Assembly (NCBI RefSeq): GCF_001653955.1
Contig: NZ_CP013022.1
Span: 372,001-436,000 of the forward strand
Origin: Francisella persica ATCC VR-331
GTDB taxonomy: Bacteria > Pseudomonadota > Gammaproteobacteria > Francisellales > Francisellaceae
Reading direction: 5' to 3'
Length of the DNA stretch: 64,000 nt
The notes below the pieces were generated by a model. The model saw only the letters and a program-made list of their open reading frames with translations. It did no database searches and was not told the origin of the DNA. The position numbers were made by a program, and so were the translations under genes. Each line of letters starts with the position of its first letter. Position 1 is the first letter of the stretch. Positions 38,017-46,258 of this stretch are shown in pieces.

Positions 38017-38630
38017 GACTTCTTCCTCATCACAATAAGGTTTCTCTCTGCGTTTAAAAAAGGAACTTTGATACTATACTTTTCAATATTTAAAGGTAAA
38101 GATTCTAAGTTTCGCTCCTCTAAATCTCGACCTTTCATTGCTAACATTTGATTAGCATCAGTCAGAAAGTGTCTACACAACTCATAAAATGTATCTACTG
38201 AGCTAAATGCTCGTGAGATAATATTATCAAAGCTACCTTGTAGATTCTCAACTCTTGAGTTTAGCGGTTGGATATTAGCTAGCCCAAGCGTCTTTTTGAC
38301 ATTCTTAAGAAAGATAATTTTCTTACCAACACTGTCGACCAAAGTAAACTTATGTTGTGGATATAGTATAGCTAAGACAATACCAGGTAAGCCCCCGCCT
38401 GTGCCAACATCAATTGTTGAGTGACCTTTGATATATTTAGCAACAGCTAAACTATCAAACAAATGCTTAACCAACATATAATCAATGTTTTTAATAGCTG
38501 TCATATTATAGACTTTATTCCATTTCTCTAGTAGTTTTAGATAGTCTAACCATTGGGTAATTTGAATATCAGTTGCTTGAATATTTAATTGATAGAGAGC
38601 TTGCTTAATTTTATCTTTCATAGTGTCCAT
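38013..38630 (-). CDS. rsmG: 16S rRNA (guanine527-N7)-methyltransferase
   Basis: This 205-residue enzyme methylates G527 in the 530 loop of 16S rRNA using S-adenosylmethionine. The SAM site is seen in IDVGTGGGLPGIVLAILYP; earlier YNMTAIKN and the later SRAFSSV are standard for RsmG (GidB). In many bacteria gidB lies next to gidA (mnmG) near the replication origin, but here it is paired with yggS and no mnmG is present. An in-frame ATG at codon 4 could be the true start. Loss of this enzyme gives low-level streptomycin resistance in other species. Confidence 0.95.
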   Translation of the reverse strand: MDTMKDKIKQALYQLNIQATDIQITQWLDYLKLLEKWNKVYNMTAIKNIDYMLVKHLFDSLAVAKYIKGHSTIDVGTGGGLPGIVLAILYPQHKFTLVDSVGKKIIFLKNVKKTLGLANIQPLNSRVENLQGSFDNIISRAFSSVDTFYELCRHFLTDANQMLAMKGRDLEERNLESLPLNIEKYSIKVPFLNAERNLIVMRKKS

Positions 38631-38729
38631 TTTATAGAAATAACAACCTTATATAAGTTATAATAACTATATTATAAGCTTTAAAAGATAGAGTTGTGAT
38701 GTTAACCTCCAACTTTAACACAAATTAAT

Positions 38730-39935
38730 ATGATTTTATCAAGAAAATTTGGTGCAGCGATGATTATATCTGGCACTTGTATTGGTGCTGGAATGTTAGC
38801 AATCCCTGCAACTGTAGCTAGCTGTGGTTTTTTGATTGGTTCGATACTGATTATTTGCATTTGGGCATTAATGACTTTCACGGCTTTAGTCTTAGCAGAA
38901 GTTAATTTAAAGATGGATGATGGTGTCAATTTTGTCGAAATGACAAGTCAGACTCTTGGCCCTATTGGTGTTGTTATAGTTTGGGTTTGCTATGTGCTAC
39001 TACTTTATTCACTAGTAGCTGCTTATACTGTTGGAGGTAACTCACTAATCTCGACAACTCTTAGTAGTCTTGGGATTAGTTTATCAGAAAAAACTACGGG
39101 TATTATTTTTATCCTTATCTTTGGTTTTTTTGTATACATCAGTACTAGAATCGTTGACCATATTAACAAAATTATGTTTTCTGGTAAACTTTTAGCATTT
39201 TTACTATTGGTTGCTGTACTTATACCTCATGTTTCGCTAGATCATCTTAGCTATCAAATCAAAAATCCAAATTTTATTTGGGCAGCGTTTCCAATACTAC
39301 TAACTTCATTTGGCTTTCATCATATAATTCCTACTCTTAGAACTTATGTAGGATCAAATAAAAGATCTTTACGCCAAGCTATTATAATAGGAAGCTCGAT
39401 ACCATTAGTAGTGTATTTATTATGGATTTTTGCAACTCTTGGCTCATTACCAGTTACTACACCAAGCGGTATTCTTGGTAAGCATTCTAGTGAGATAACC
39501 TCAGTGATAATCGATCACTTTAGCACTAGCTCTGGCTATATCTCAACAATATCATTTCTATTTGGTTTCTTTGCTTTAGCAACATCTTTTCTAGGAGTAG
39601 CTCTAGGACTATTTGACTTTAATCGTAGCACTTATAAAATTTCTAAGAACATCCATAAACATAAAATAATTGCTTTTATAATAACTTTCTTACCAGCATA
39701 TATTTATGCTATCGCTTATCCTGATGGTTTTAAAACAGCTTTAGGCTATGCCAGTATTTTTGTTGCTGTATTACAGGTAGCTCTACCTGTTATTATGCTA
39801 TGGGTTATTAACTATCCCAAACAAAAAGCCTTAGTAAGCTCTTCAATTATAGCTTTACTAATAGTAATTATTGCTATTGTTATTATTGCTCTACAAATTC
39901 TGAATTCTTTTGACTTATTACCAAATTTAAATTAA
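38730..39935 (+). CDS. Aromatic amino acid permease, HAAAP family (TyrP/Mtr type)
   Basis: This 401-residue inner-membrane protein has about 11 transmembrane segments. The N-terminus SGTCIGAGMLAIPATVASCG is the glycine-rich first helix of the hydroxy/aromatic amino acid permease family, and SFGFHHIIPTLRTYVG in the middle is a family signature. These carriers import tyrosine or tryptophan by proton symport. TyrP and Mtr cannot be told apart here. The gene stands alone, divergent from rsmG by about 100 bases and convergent with the DUF1275 gene. Confidence 0.9.
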   Translation: MILSRKFGAAMIISGTCIGAGMLAIPATVASCGFLIGSILIICIWALMTFTALVLAEVNLKMDDGVNFVEMTSQTLGPIGVVIVWVCYVLLLYSLVAAYTVGGNSLISTTLSSLGISLSEKTTGIIFILIFGFFVYISTRIVDHINKIMFSGKLLAFLLLVAVLIPHVSLDHLSYQIKNPNFIWAAFPILLTSFGFHHIIPTLRTYVGSNKRSLRQAIIIGSSIPLVVYLLWIFATLGSLPVTTPSGILGKHSSEITSVIIDHFSTSSGYISTISFLFGFFALATSFLGVALGLFDFNRSTYKISKNIHKHKIIAFIITFLPAYIYAIAYPDGFKTALGYASIFVAVLQVALPVIMLWVINYPKQKALVSSSIIALLIVIIAIVIIALQILNSFDLLPNLN

Positions 39936-39961
39936 ATATTGTGATTTTTAACTTTCATATT

Positions 39962-40624
39962 TTAGGTTAGTAAAATCACAATACCTACAAATATAGGTAA
40001 TACTACTGAAGGGAATAACATTAACGTAAAATACTCTCCTGAAATCTGAACCCAAATGACACCAGCCGCATTACCTATCACAAACATTATAATACATGTC
40101 GCAAAAAAAGGTATCTTCCAAAGATTATCGGTATTACCGCGTAGAACTCTGCCTATCTCAATACCCAAATCAGTAGTAGTTCCAGTCATATGTGTTGTAC
40201 GAGCAAAGCCTCCAAAAAATAGGGTAGTAAAACTATTTTGCATCCCCATTGCCATTGCCAAAAATAAATCATCAATAACACGATGGTTATTAAAAATATC
40301 TATAAGCAAAGTACCTGTAAGCATTACAGCACTTTGTAAAACTAATGTTTTAGTATGATCTTCTGATATCACATAAGCACCAGTTTTTATGATAACACCA
40401 TTTATAGCAGCTCCAACAACAAACCCAGCAATAAGTATCGCTACTTTATACATAAAAACCCAATCTGAACCGGCTATACTATGGCCCAAAATTCTTAAGT
40501 TTCCAGACATTACCGCGACACTGGCACCAAAAGAGTTATACAAAACTACACTATCAATCCAACCAGAGTTAAAAATTAAGATAACCGTAATAAAATAAGT
40601 AAAAGCCATTTTTTTCGTAAACAC
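39962..40624 (-). CDS. DUF1275 (YoaK-type) membrane protein
   Basis: This 220-residue inner-membrane protein has about six transmembrane helices, starting FTKKMAFTYFITVILIFNSGWIDSVV and including SGNLRILGHSIAGSDWV and the conserved FARTTHMTGTTTDLGIEIGR. The family function is unknown. The start used is GTG at 40624, 10 bases after a strong AGGAGG; an in-frame ATG at 40609 is also possible. The region just upstream (40636-40668) can fold so that the ribosome site is paired. A 39-codon ORF precedes it by 57 bases, so the two may form one regulated transcript. Confidence 0.85.
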   Translation of the reverse strand: MFTKKMAFTYFITVILIFNSGWIDSVVLYNSFGASVAVMSGNLRILGHSIAGSDWVFMYKVAILIAGFVVGAAINGVIIKTGAYVISEDHTKTLVLQSAVMLTGTLLIDIFNNHRVIDDLFLAMAMGMQNSFTTLFFGGFARTTHMTGTTTDLGIEIGRVLRGNTDNLWKIPFFATCIIMFVIGNAAGVIWVQISGEYFTLMLFPSVVLPIFVGIVILLT

Positions 40625-40635
40625 TTCCTACCCAC

Positions 40636-40668
40636 CTCCTTTAGCGTTTAGGAGCTATTAATATAGCT
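40636..40668 (-). promoter_or_regulatory. Two overlapping hairpins, one covering the ribosome site of the DUF1275 gene
   Basis: On the minus strand, AGCTAT-ATTA-ATAGCT (40668-40653) is a perfect 6-bp hairpin. Just after it, CTCCT (40654-40650) can pair with AGGAG (40640-40636), the core of the next ribosome site, leaving a 9-base loop. The two stems share positions 40653-40654, so they exclude each other. This is the layout expected of a translational attenuator, but the stems are short and the folding is inferred. Confidence 0.4.
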
Positions 40669-40681
40669 TTTATAATAAAAA

Positions 40682-40801
40682 TTATTTTTTAATTTTGTTT
40701 TCTTCAGTATGGTTCTTTATCAAGCATTTAAGTCCTTGTGGCCTCTCAGTAAAAGTCTTAGATAAAGAAATTCTTTTTGTAAATATATGTGATAATTTCA
40801 T
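40682..40801 (-). CDS. Small 39-residue ORF with a strong ribosome site
   Basis: The frame runs from ATG 40801 to TAA 40682 and encodes MKLSHIFTKRISLSKTFTER followed by a basic, Lys-rich C-terminus ending NKIKK. An almost ideal ribosome site (AAAAGGAGG) lies 6 bases before the ATG. It is too short to place in a family by eye. It is 57 bases upstream of the DUF1275 gene on the same strand and could be a leader peptide or a small basic protein. The strength of the ribosome site is the main reason to believe it is translated. Confidence 0.5.
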   Translation of the reverse strand: MKLSHIFTKRISLSKTFTERPQGLKCLIKNHTEENKIKK

Positions 40802-40898
40802 ATTTACCTCCTTTTAAACTTCAACATATAACCCTCTTTATCAAATGAAATTTGTGCAGCAGGAAGGGTCAAATATACAAAGAAGTATTTACTTTGTC

Positions 40899-40923
40899 AA
40901 CTTATGTAACTAACTTAAGTTAC
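40899..40923. promoter_or_regulatory. Tandem palindromic 12-mers, probable operator
   Basis: AACTTATGTAAC (40899-40910) and AACTTAAGTTAC (40912-40923) match at 10 of 12 positions and are separated by one T. Overlapping them is the inverted repeat TGTAAC-N8-GTTACA (40905-40924). The site lies in the divergent gap between the small ORF (about 100 bases away) and the nitroreductase gene (about 115 bases away), a typical place for a regulator binding site. The regulator is unknown. Confidence 0.45.
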
Positions 40924-41038
40924 ACTTGGGTTGTTGATTAGCTAGTTAAAGATTTGACTTTTTGAAGCTAAACAAAGTAGAGTATATATTTTGAAGATTA
41001 AAGCAAATAATAGATAATAAACTATAATTGGTGAAATT

Positions 41039-41704
41039 ATGGAAACTTTACAAGCACTAAAAACTCGCAAATGTGTTAGGCAATTTTTAGATAAACCAAT
41101 TGCTCAAGAAAATCTACAACAACTCTTTGATGCTGCAAGATGGACACCTTCTAGTAAAAACACTCAACCATGGAAAATAGCTGTAGTTAGTGGACAAAAG
41201 AAAATAGACCTTATGGATAAAATTCTAGCAGCATGTAATAATAATGAACAACCTAGAATGGAATATGAATACAGTGGCGATATTCCACTAGAAGGCAAGC
41301 TTAAAGAGCGTGCTGTAAAGTGTGGACATGATTTATATAATGCCCTAGATATAGCTAGAGAAGATAAACAACAGCGCATCGAACAATGGAAAAAGAACTA
41401 CCTTTCGTTTAATTCTCCTACTGCAATGTTTATTTTTAAACACCAAGATACTGGAATTAGCGGCTACATCGACTGTGGAATGCTAATACAATCGATTCTT
41501 TTAGCTGCTACTGATTTAGGATTAGCAACATGTCCACAAGCATCTCTAGGTCATTATCCTGATATAGTTAAAAAAGAATTAATAGGATTTGATGATTATA
41601 CTCTTTTATGCGGTATAGCTATAGGTTATGAAGATATTAGTGCTGCTGTAAATAATTATCGTACTCAAAGAGAAACCATAGATGATATTGTTACTTTCTT
41701 TTAA
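41039..41704 (+). CDS. Nitroreductase-family flavoprotein
   Basis: This 221-residue protein belongs to the FMN-dependent nitroreductase superfamily. The FMN-binding N-terminus is seen in ALKTRKCVRQFLDKPI and FDAARWTPSSKNTQPWKIAV, the middle helix in YIDCGMLIQSILLAATDLGLATCPQA, and the C-terminal motif in LLCGIAIGYED. Such enzymes reduce nitroaromatics or quinones using NAD(P)H; the natural substrate is not predictable. It stands alone, divergent from the small ORF/DUF1275 pair across a gap with a palindromic operator-like site. Confidence 0.92.
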   Translation: METLQALKTRKCVRQFLDKPIAQENLQQLFDAARWTPSSKNTQPWKIAVVSGQKKIDLMDKILAACNNNEQPRMEYEYSGDIPLEGKLKERAVKCGHDLYNALDIAREDKQQRIEQWKKNYLSFNSPTAMFIFKHQDTGISGYIDCGMLIQSILLAATDLGLATCPQASLGHYPDIVKKELIGFDDYTLLCGIAIGYEDISAAVNNYRTQRETIDDIVTFF

Positions 41705-41773
41705 TTTTTTAGAAAAATATATTCTGATGTTATTATGAATTAATAAGCTAACTATACTAAAGCGATATATCCA

Positions 41774-42050
41774 GTGAATGCTATCCATAAAGATATAATT
41801 GAAGCAACTCGCTATTTTCTCAAACTAGTAGAATTAGGCTCATATAGCTCAGTGAAAAATTACTATAATAGAGTTAAATATTATCATAATGTTATAAAAG
41901 TAGAATGATTTGAAATAGAATTTACTTTAGAGCCATACCTAGTACTTGTTTATAAACATTCCAAAATATAAAGATGAGCTCCTAAAAATCGCTAGATCAA
42001 GTATAAAAATATACCTCAATATAAATAAAGCACTTTATTTCTAAACCTGA
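41774..42050 (+). pseudogene. Probable remnant of a LysR-type regulator (N-terminal part)
   Basis: From GTG 41774 the frame reads DIIEATRYFLKLVELGSYSS then VKNYYN before degenerating; this resembles the first helices of a LysR helix-turn-helix (RYFLALVELGSFS pattern). The frame stops at TGA after 44 codons, and the continuation EPYLVLVYKHSK fits the next part of the domain. It lies head-to-head with a decayed cytochrome b561 gene. The assignment is tentative because so little remains. Confidence 0.45.
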
Positions 42051-42054
42051 CCCT

Positions 42055-42527
42055 TAAAATATAATATTTTATAATAGCAACTGTTGCATGTACAAATATA
42101 ACATCTAGACCAAAATATATGCATAAACCTCATGTATATCTCTGATTTTGACAACATCAGCTCTTGGTAAAGTAATTGACGGTAAACTAAATGGAATCGT
42201 ATAAATTCCTTTAGCACTTATTATACACCAACCCAATATCGGCATAATTATTAACCAAATATACAGAAAACCATGGACAAGTTTAGCAACTATTCTCCTA
42301 TACAAATCGCTTACCAATAATTGGGAATTCAACAAACTTCCTTATAACTAAGCGTAAAATAGTCAAAAATAGCACTAAAACCCTATATACAAATGCAACA
42401 TCTTCATAACATCATGGAAAATGTCTCTTTACCAAAAATACTTCTAAACTCTATGAATATAAAAGCTAAAGTTATAATAATGACCGTAGTCCAATGGATA
42501 CGTAAGCTTATTTATTTTTGTTTGCAT
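42055..42527 (-). pseudogene. Decayed cytochrome b561
   Basis: ATG 42527 starts MQTKINKLTYPL, then after a shift the text is TTVIIITLAFIFIEFRSIFG, the first transmembrane helix. A surviving open piece (42335-42105) reads IVAKLVHGFLYIWLIIMPIL then GWCIISAKGIYTIPF and ends KIRDIHEVYAYIL. The paired His-containing helices (KLVHGFLYI and IHEVYAY) are the haem-ligand signature of prokaryotic cytochrome b561, a diheme inner-membrane electron carrier. Frameshifts and internal stops remove function. Confidence 0.75.
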
Positions 42528-42613
42528 TAATTTTATGGGATAATTTTTGGCTATTTTATGCAAAATTATAATCTTTTTGTATTTTAATAGAAGTTTTTTA
42601 TGACAGAGGCTTT

Positions 42614-43609
42614 TTAGAAACTACCAAAGATATAGTAAATTACAGTATATATTATGCTAGTAACAACTATACATGCGGGAATAGTCAAAATCCAAGCTAT
42701 TGTCATTTTCTTGACAACTTTCCAATTTACGCCTGAGTCAGCATAACCAGCTCCCATAATAGAACCTGATGCAACTTGAGTCGTACTAACTGGCAAACCA
42801 ATATGTGAAGCTCCTAATACTAAGATTCCCGAACTTAACTCTGCTGAAACAGCATTAATAGGCTCTAGTTTTGACAGCTTGGTACTTAATGTTTTAATTA
42901 TTTTTTTACCTCCAGATAATGTCCCTAATCCCATAGCAACACCACAGAATATAATAACCCAATCAGGAACTTGAGTAGACTTGACAAGACCAGCACTTAG
43001 TAACGCTAGAGTTATTATCGACATCGTCTTTTGAGCATCATTAGAACCATGAGAGAAAGACAATAAACTAGTAGATAACACCTGCATTTCTCTTATATAC
43101 TTATTTGTGGTTCTTACCATAAAGAACCGCATAAAAATATTTAGCAACGTGATACATATTATCAATGCCAAAAAGAATGCCATAACAGGTGAACTCACCA
43201 TTGGAATCAAAACTTTATTAACTACAGTCATACTGTTTACATTCTGATAGCTTGAGCTAATAATCACCGCACCAACTAAAGAACCTATCAAAGCATGTGA
43301 TGAGCTTGAAGGAATTCCAAAGCTCCAAGTAAAGAAGTTCCAACTTATTGCTCCAAGTAATGCAGAAATCAAAACAATATCTGTAATGACATTAGTATCT
43401 ACTAAACCTTTTGATATCGTTGCAGCAACTGCTGTACCAAAGAAAGCTCCCAAAAAATTAAAAAATGCTGCTAAAGCTATTGCTTGATACGGAGCTAGCG
43501 ATTTAGTTGCAATAGGTGTTGCAACCACATTTGCTGCATCATGAAAGCCATTTGTAAATTCAAAAAACAATGCTATTATAATAATCGCTATAAGCACTGA
43601 TGTAATCAT
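42614..43609 (-). CDS. Inorganic phosphate transporter, PiT family
   Basis: This 331-residue inner-membrane protein carries out low-affinity phosphate (metal-phosphate) uptake driven by the ion gradient. The duplicated PiT signature is present: GFHDAANVVATPIATKSL near the N-terminus and SFSHGSNDAQKTMSIITLAL in the second half. It has about ten transmembrane segments. It starts 17 bases after a DUF47/PhoU-like gene in the same orientation, the usual pairing for this family. Both together form the phosphate uptake unit of the window. Confidence 0.93.
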   Translation of the reverse strand: MITSVLIAIIIIALFFEFTNGFHDAANVVATPIATKSLAPYQAIALAAFFNFLGAFFGTAVAATISKGLVDTNVITDIVLISALLGAISWNFFTWSFGIPSSSSHALIGSLVGAVIISSSYQNVNSMTVVNKVLIPMVSSPVMAFFLALIICITLLNIFMRFFMVRTTNKYIREMQVLSTSLLSFSHGSNDAQKTMSIITLALLSAGLVKSTQVPDWVIIFCGVAMGLGTLSGGKKIIKTLSTKLSKLEPINAVSAELSSGILVLGASHIGLPVSTTQVASGSIMGAGYADSGVNWKVVKKMTIAWILTIPACIVVTSIIYTVIYYIFGSF

Positions 43610-43626
43610 CTTATCTACCTTATTGG

Positions 43627-44283
43627 TTAAACTTCTTTAACGTATAATCTCATAATAGACTCAGCTACTGATGTGCACGTAGATATCGCACTTTCTATAG
43701 CCTTATATATATCTTTAACTTTCATGATAAAGATTACATCACCTTCCTCATAGTGAGAGAATTTCTTAAGCGCATGACCTAATTCTTCTAAAACATTTTC
43801 ATCTAATGCTGTAAGCCTTATATAGAGGTTTTTAAGCTCCTTATGATCACCATTAACAAAAGCTTTCATCATATCATCTAAAACTTTTGTCATTTTACGC
43901 AGTGTTTCAACACTATTAGTTAGATATATATTTACATTACCCCTTTCTTCTTCCATCAAGATCTGCATATATCTATAAATCTTAACAATTCTTCGATTTA
44001 ATTTTAAAAGTAAAGTAGTAATATTATGTAGCTCTACCCTATCAACTGGAGTAACAAAATAGCGTGCTAATTCATGATCCATCTTATTAGCTACTTCAAC
44101 TGTTACTGTTCTTGTTAATCTTAGCTCTTCAGATAGTTCAGATATAGTTAAATTATCTTCTTCTTTAACTAACTTATCAAGTATTCTAGCTGAGTCTTCA
44201 ACAGTTTCTGTTGCCTCTATCATTAAATCAAAAAAAATTTTATCTTGACTTGGAATCAAACTTTTAACCAGCTTACGTAGCAT
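43627..44283 (-). CDS. DUF47 family PhoU-like protein, partner of the Pit transporter
   Basis: This 218-residue cytosolic protein is almost entirely helical with a PhoU-like pattern (KLVKEEDNLTISELSEELR, TAL..HALKKFSHYEEGDVIFIMKVKDIYKAIE). DUF47 proteins usually lie beside pit genes and are thought to regulate the transporter. It is the first gene of the pair and is followed by pit after 17 bases. Upstream is about 400 bases with no gene. The regulatory role is inferred from family and context. Confidence 0.88.
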   Translation of the reverse strand: MLRKLVKSLIPSQDKIFFDLMIEATETVEDSARILDKLVKEEDNLTISELSEELRLTRTVTVEVANKMDHELARYFVTPVDRVELHNITTLLLKLNRRIVKIYRYMQILMEEERGNVNIYLTNSVETLRKMTKVLDDMMKAFVNGDHKELKNLYIRLTALDENVLEELGHALKKFSHYEEGDVIFIMKVKDIYKAIESAISTCTSVAESIMRLYVKEV

Positions 44284-44640
44284 TTTATATAATCTCCCAA
44301 CTACTTAATTATATTTTTTTGAGTATGTTAACAGTTCAAAGTTTATAACAAAAAAGTAAAGAATAACAACAAGAAATCATTTTTTTAAAAAATATCTAAA
44401 AAATATTGCTTTTATACACGAATATAAAAGATAATCTATCCTCTTAGTTCTAAATTTAGCGTTTTTTTTATAAAAAAACTCGTACATTTTAAAGTAAAAA
44501 AGCAACTATTTAAAGTTTTTAGTGAAAAACATTCACTCAGTAATTTGCTTTACTCTAGTATTTCCTCTTACTTGATTCTTCTAAACTTACTTAGTTTAAA
44601 CTTAATTTTAGTATTAGGCACAAATTATGACAGTTTGTTA
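44284..44640. other. AT-rich intergenic stretch upstream of the phosphate uptake pair
   Basis: I see no gene here. There is a nearly perfect AT palindrome around 44461-44478 (a T-run facing an A-run, flanked by G and C) and long A and T runs. It probably holds the promoter of the DUF47-pit pair, but no convincing -35/-10 could be picked out. Confidence 0.4.
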
Positions 44641-44689
44641 ATATCTATTGTGATAACATTTGCTATACCTGATAGCCATCATACAGTTT

Positions 44690-45175
44690 GACGCTGACGC
44701 AGCAACACTATTGGACAACTTGGAGACTGTTATGGAAAGAGCAACTTAGCCTGCAGCAATTATATTTCTTGGTGTCGCTCGAGGCAAGCTTAAGCTTTTA
44801 TCTAACACTAGTAAATATTGGAAATATGGCTTAAATCCCTAGCATCGCAATATGGTATTCAACCTGAGCAACTGAAGTATGCCTTTTTATAATCTCGGCA
44901 ACCTCTAAACCAAGTATTTCAGCTACACTGCACAAATCAGCTCTAGTATAACTAATGTCTTTTTGCCTTGATATTAGCACTAAGATCCACATTTCTAATT
45001 TTAGCTAAAATAGCTATTTCCAAATCATAAATATCCTGATAATTAAAGTTAAAAACTACGAACTATATATGCTGGAACAATATCTTAAATAGCAAACTTA
45101 CGACAAAAACTAGTATCTTTACTAAAATACTTAAATATTTAAAATTTAAAGGTTATCCTCTAAACACAATTTGTC
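44690..45175 (-). pseudogene. Decayed 5-oxoprolinase subunit PxpB (KipI/allophanate hydrolase subunit 1 family)
   Basis: Minus-strand pieces follow the PxpB sequence in order. Around 45100 the reading is DIVPAYIVRSF; then YTRADLCSVAEILGLEVAEI followed by IKRHTSVAQVEYHIAMLG; then VLDKSLSLPRATPRNIIAAG. The last piece is the conserved LDxxLxxPRxxTPRxxVPAGSV region. Stops lie between them (including one directly after the AAG), so the gene is dead. Its usual partners pxpA and pxpC are not seen beside it. Confidence 0.72.
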
Positions 45176-45249
45176 ACTAATATTATAAGATAAAACAACT
45201 TATAATTTTAAAAGTCATGATTCATAAATAGTGCCTAGGAAATAGTTAG

Positions 45250-45600
45250 TTATTTAAAATTATTTGTCTTTATTAGCGAATTTATAAGGTTTTCTGTCTC
45301 TATATTTGAGGTTGCTACCAACACTACACCAAACTTAAATAACTCGGTAAAAATGCTACCTAAGATCATAGCATCAGCAATATCTTCAACAAAGAATTCA
45401 TCAAAACATATAACTTGTGTTTGTTTCGCCATGTCATAAGTAACGATAGCACTAGGGAAAGACAGAAGAATCATATAAACTAAGATTTTATAATTTTTGT
45501 AAGCTAATATCAGATTTTTGTGTTTTTTTCTCAGCACCACTATGCTTAATGAAAAACGAAACGCCACAAGTAAATTACTATACCTAAAAGTATACGCCAA
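45250..45600 (-). pseudogene. Chimeric ORF: MFS transmembrane segment fused to a ZapE/AFG1 ATPase fragment
   Basis: The open frame encodes 116 residues in two unrelated parts. Residues about 1-56 continue the decayed MFS transporter upstream ([20 protein letters not shown] then AIVTYDM). Residues about 57-104 are a piece of the AFG1-like ATPase Zap[21 protein letters not shown] then [20 protein letters not shown], which contains its Walker B (CFDEFF) and sensor-1 (ATSNI) elements. The join is in frame near base 45432. The ZapE part lacks Walker A and everything after ENL, so it cannot be a working ATPase. It is most likely the product of a deletion or recombination; whether it is expressed is unknown. 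Confidence 0.68.
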
Positions 45601-46132
45601 CCACTATTTACCATAGCTTAGTTAGGTATAAAGTACCTAATAACTTGGAAAGTCACTATTGCTAATAAAGATCCTACCGAAGGCACTAGTAATGACATTT
45701 ACACTAGTTTTGGCCTTAGCATACAGTTGTAGATTCAGCTTCTACTAAGATAACAACCAAACCACTATATTGTCCACCTATTGCGATACCTTGTAATATT
45801 CTAAATGCCATAAGTAATAACGGTAATAAAATGCCTATAGCCACATATGATGGTAACAACGCCATACTAACAGTATGGCACCACTATAATAAAATGCTGC
45901 TAATGCTAAGATGGTGGATAGAGCGACTTTTTTATCGTCAGTATAACCAAATATTATACCTCCTCTATGGACGTACTAGAAATCGAGCAGTGAAAGCACC
46001 AAAAGCTGATAACAACTTAACCAAATGTATCACCTGGGAAAATGCCGCACCAATATAGCCAGCACAAAATGAATACAACGTAAAATCACCCCACTCAGTA
46101 GAGCTTGCTAAAAGTACTAATAATTTTTTCAT
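45432..46132 (-). pseudogene. Decayed MFS transporter (metabolite-proton symporter type)
   Basis: From ATG 46132 the frame reads MKKLLVLLASSTEWGDFTLY then SFCAGYIGAAF, the N-terminal helix with the conserved EWxDF-like motif of the metabolite/proton symporter group. After frame shifts it continues LPLLLMAFRILQGIAIGGQY then SGLVVILVEAE, the characteristic GxGxGGEYxG-type motif of that group. It ends in the MFS segment that is fused to the ZapE fragment. Multiple stops and shifts show it is inactive. Confidence 0.7.
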
Positions 46133-46258
46133 AACTAGATTATTTTCAAAACATCGTAGTTTTATTTAAATATATTTTTGAATAAAAATACAGCTTTAAA
46201 TTATTTTAGATATTTTTTAGAATTTATTTTTGACACTAGCAATAATTAAAACAGCTAT

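Noticed and set aside
42105-42335. 76-codon minus-strand frame as an independent small membrane protein
   Set aside because: Its sequence is the middle of cytochrome b561 and pieces of the same family continue on both sides in other frames, so it is part of a pseudogene.
44461-44478. AT palindrome as a rho-independent terminator
   Set aside because: The stem has almost no GC pairs and lies upstream, not downstream, of the nearest intact gene, so termination is unlikely.
45831-46058. 75-codon plus-strand frame
   Set aside because: It is antisense to the MFS remnant; the translated text has no recognisable motif and no ribosome site.
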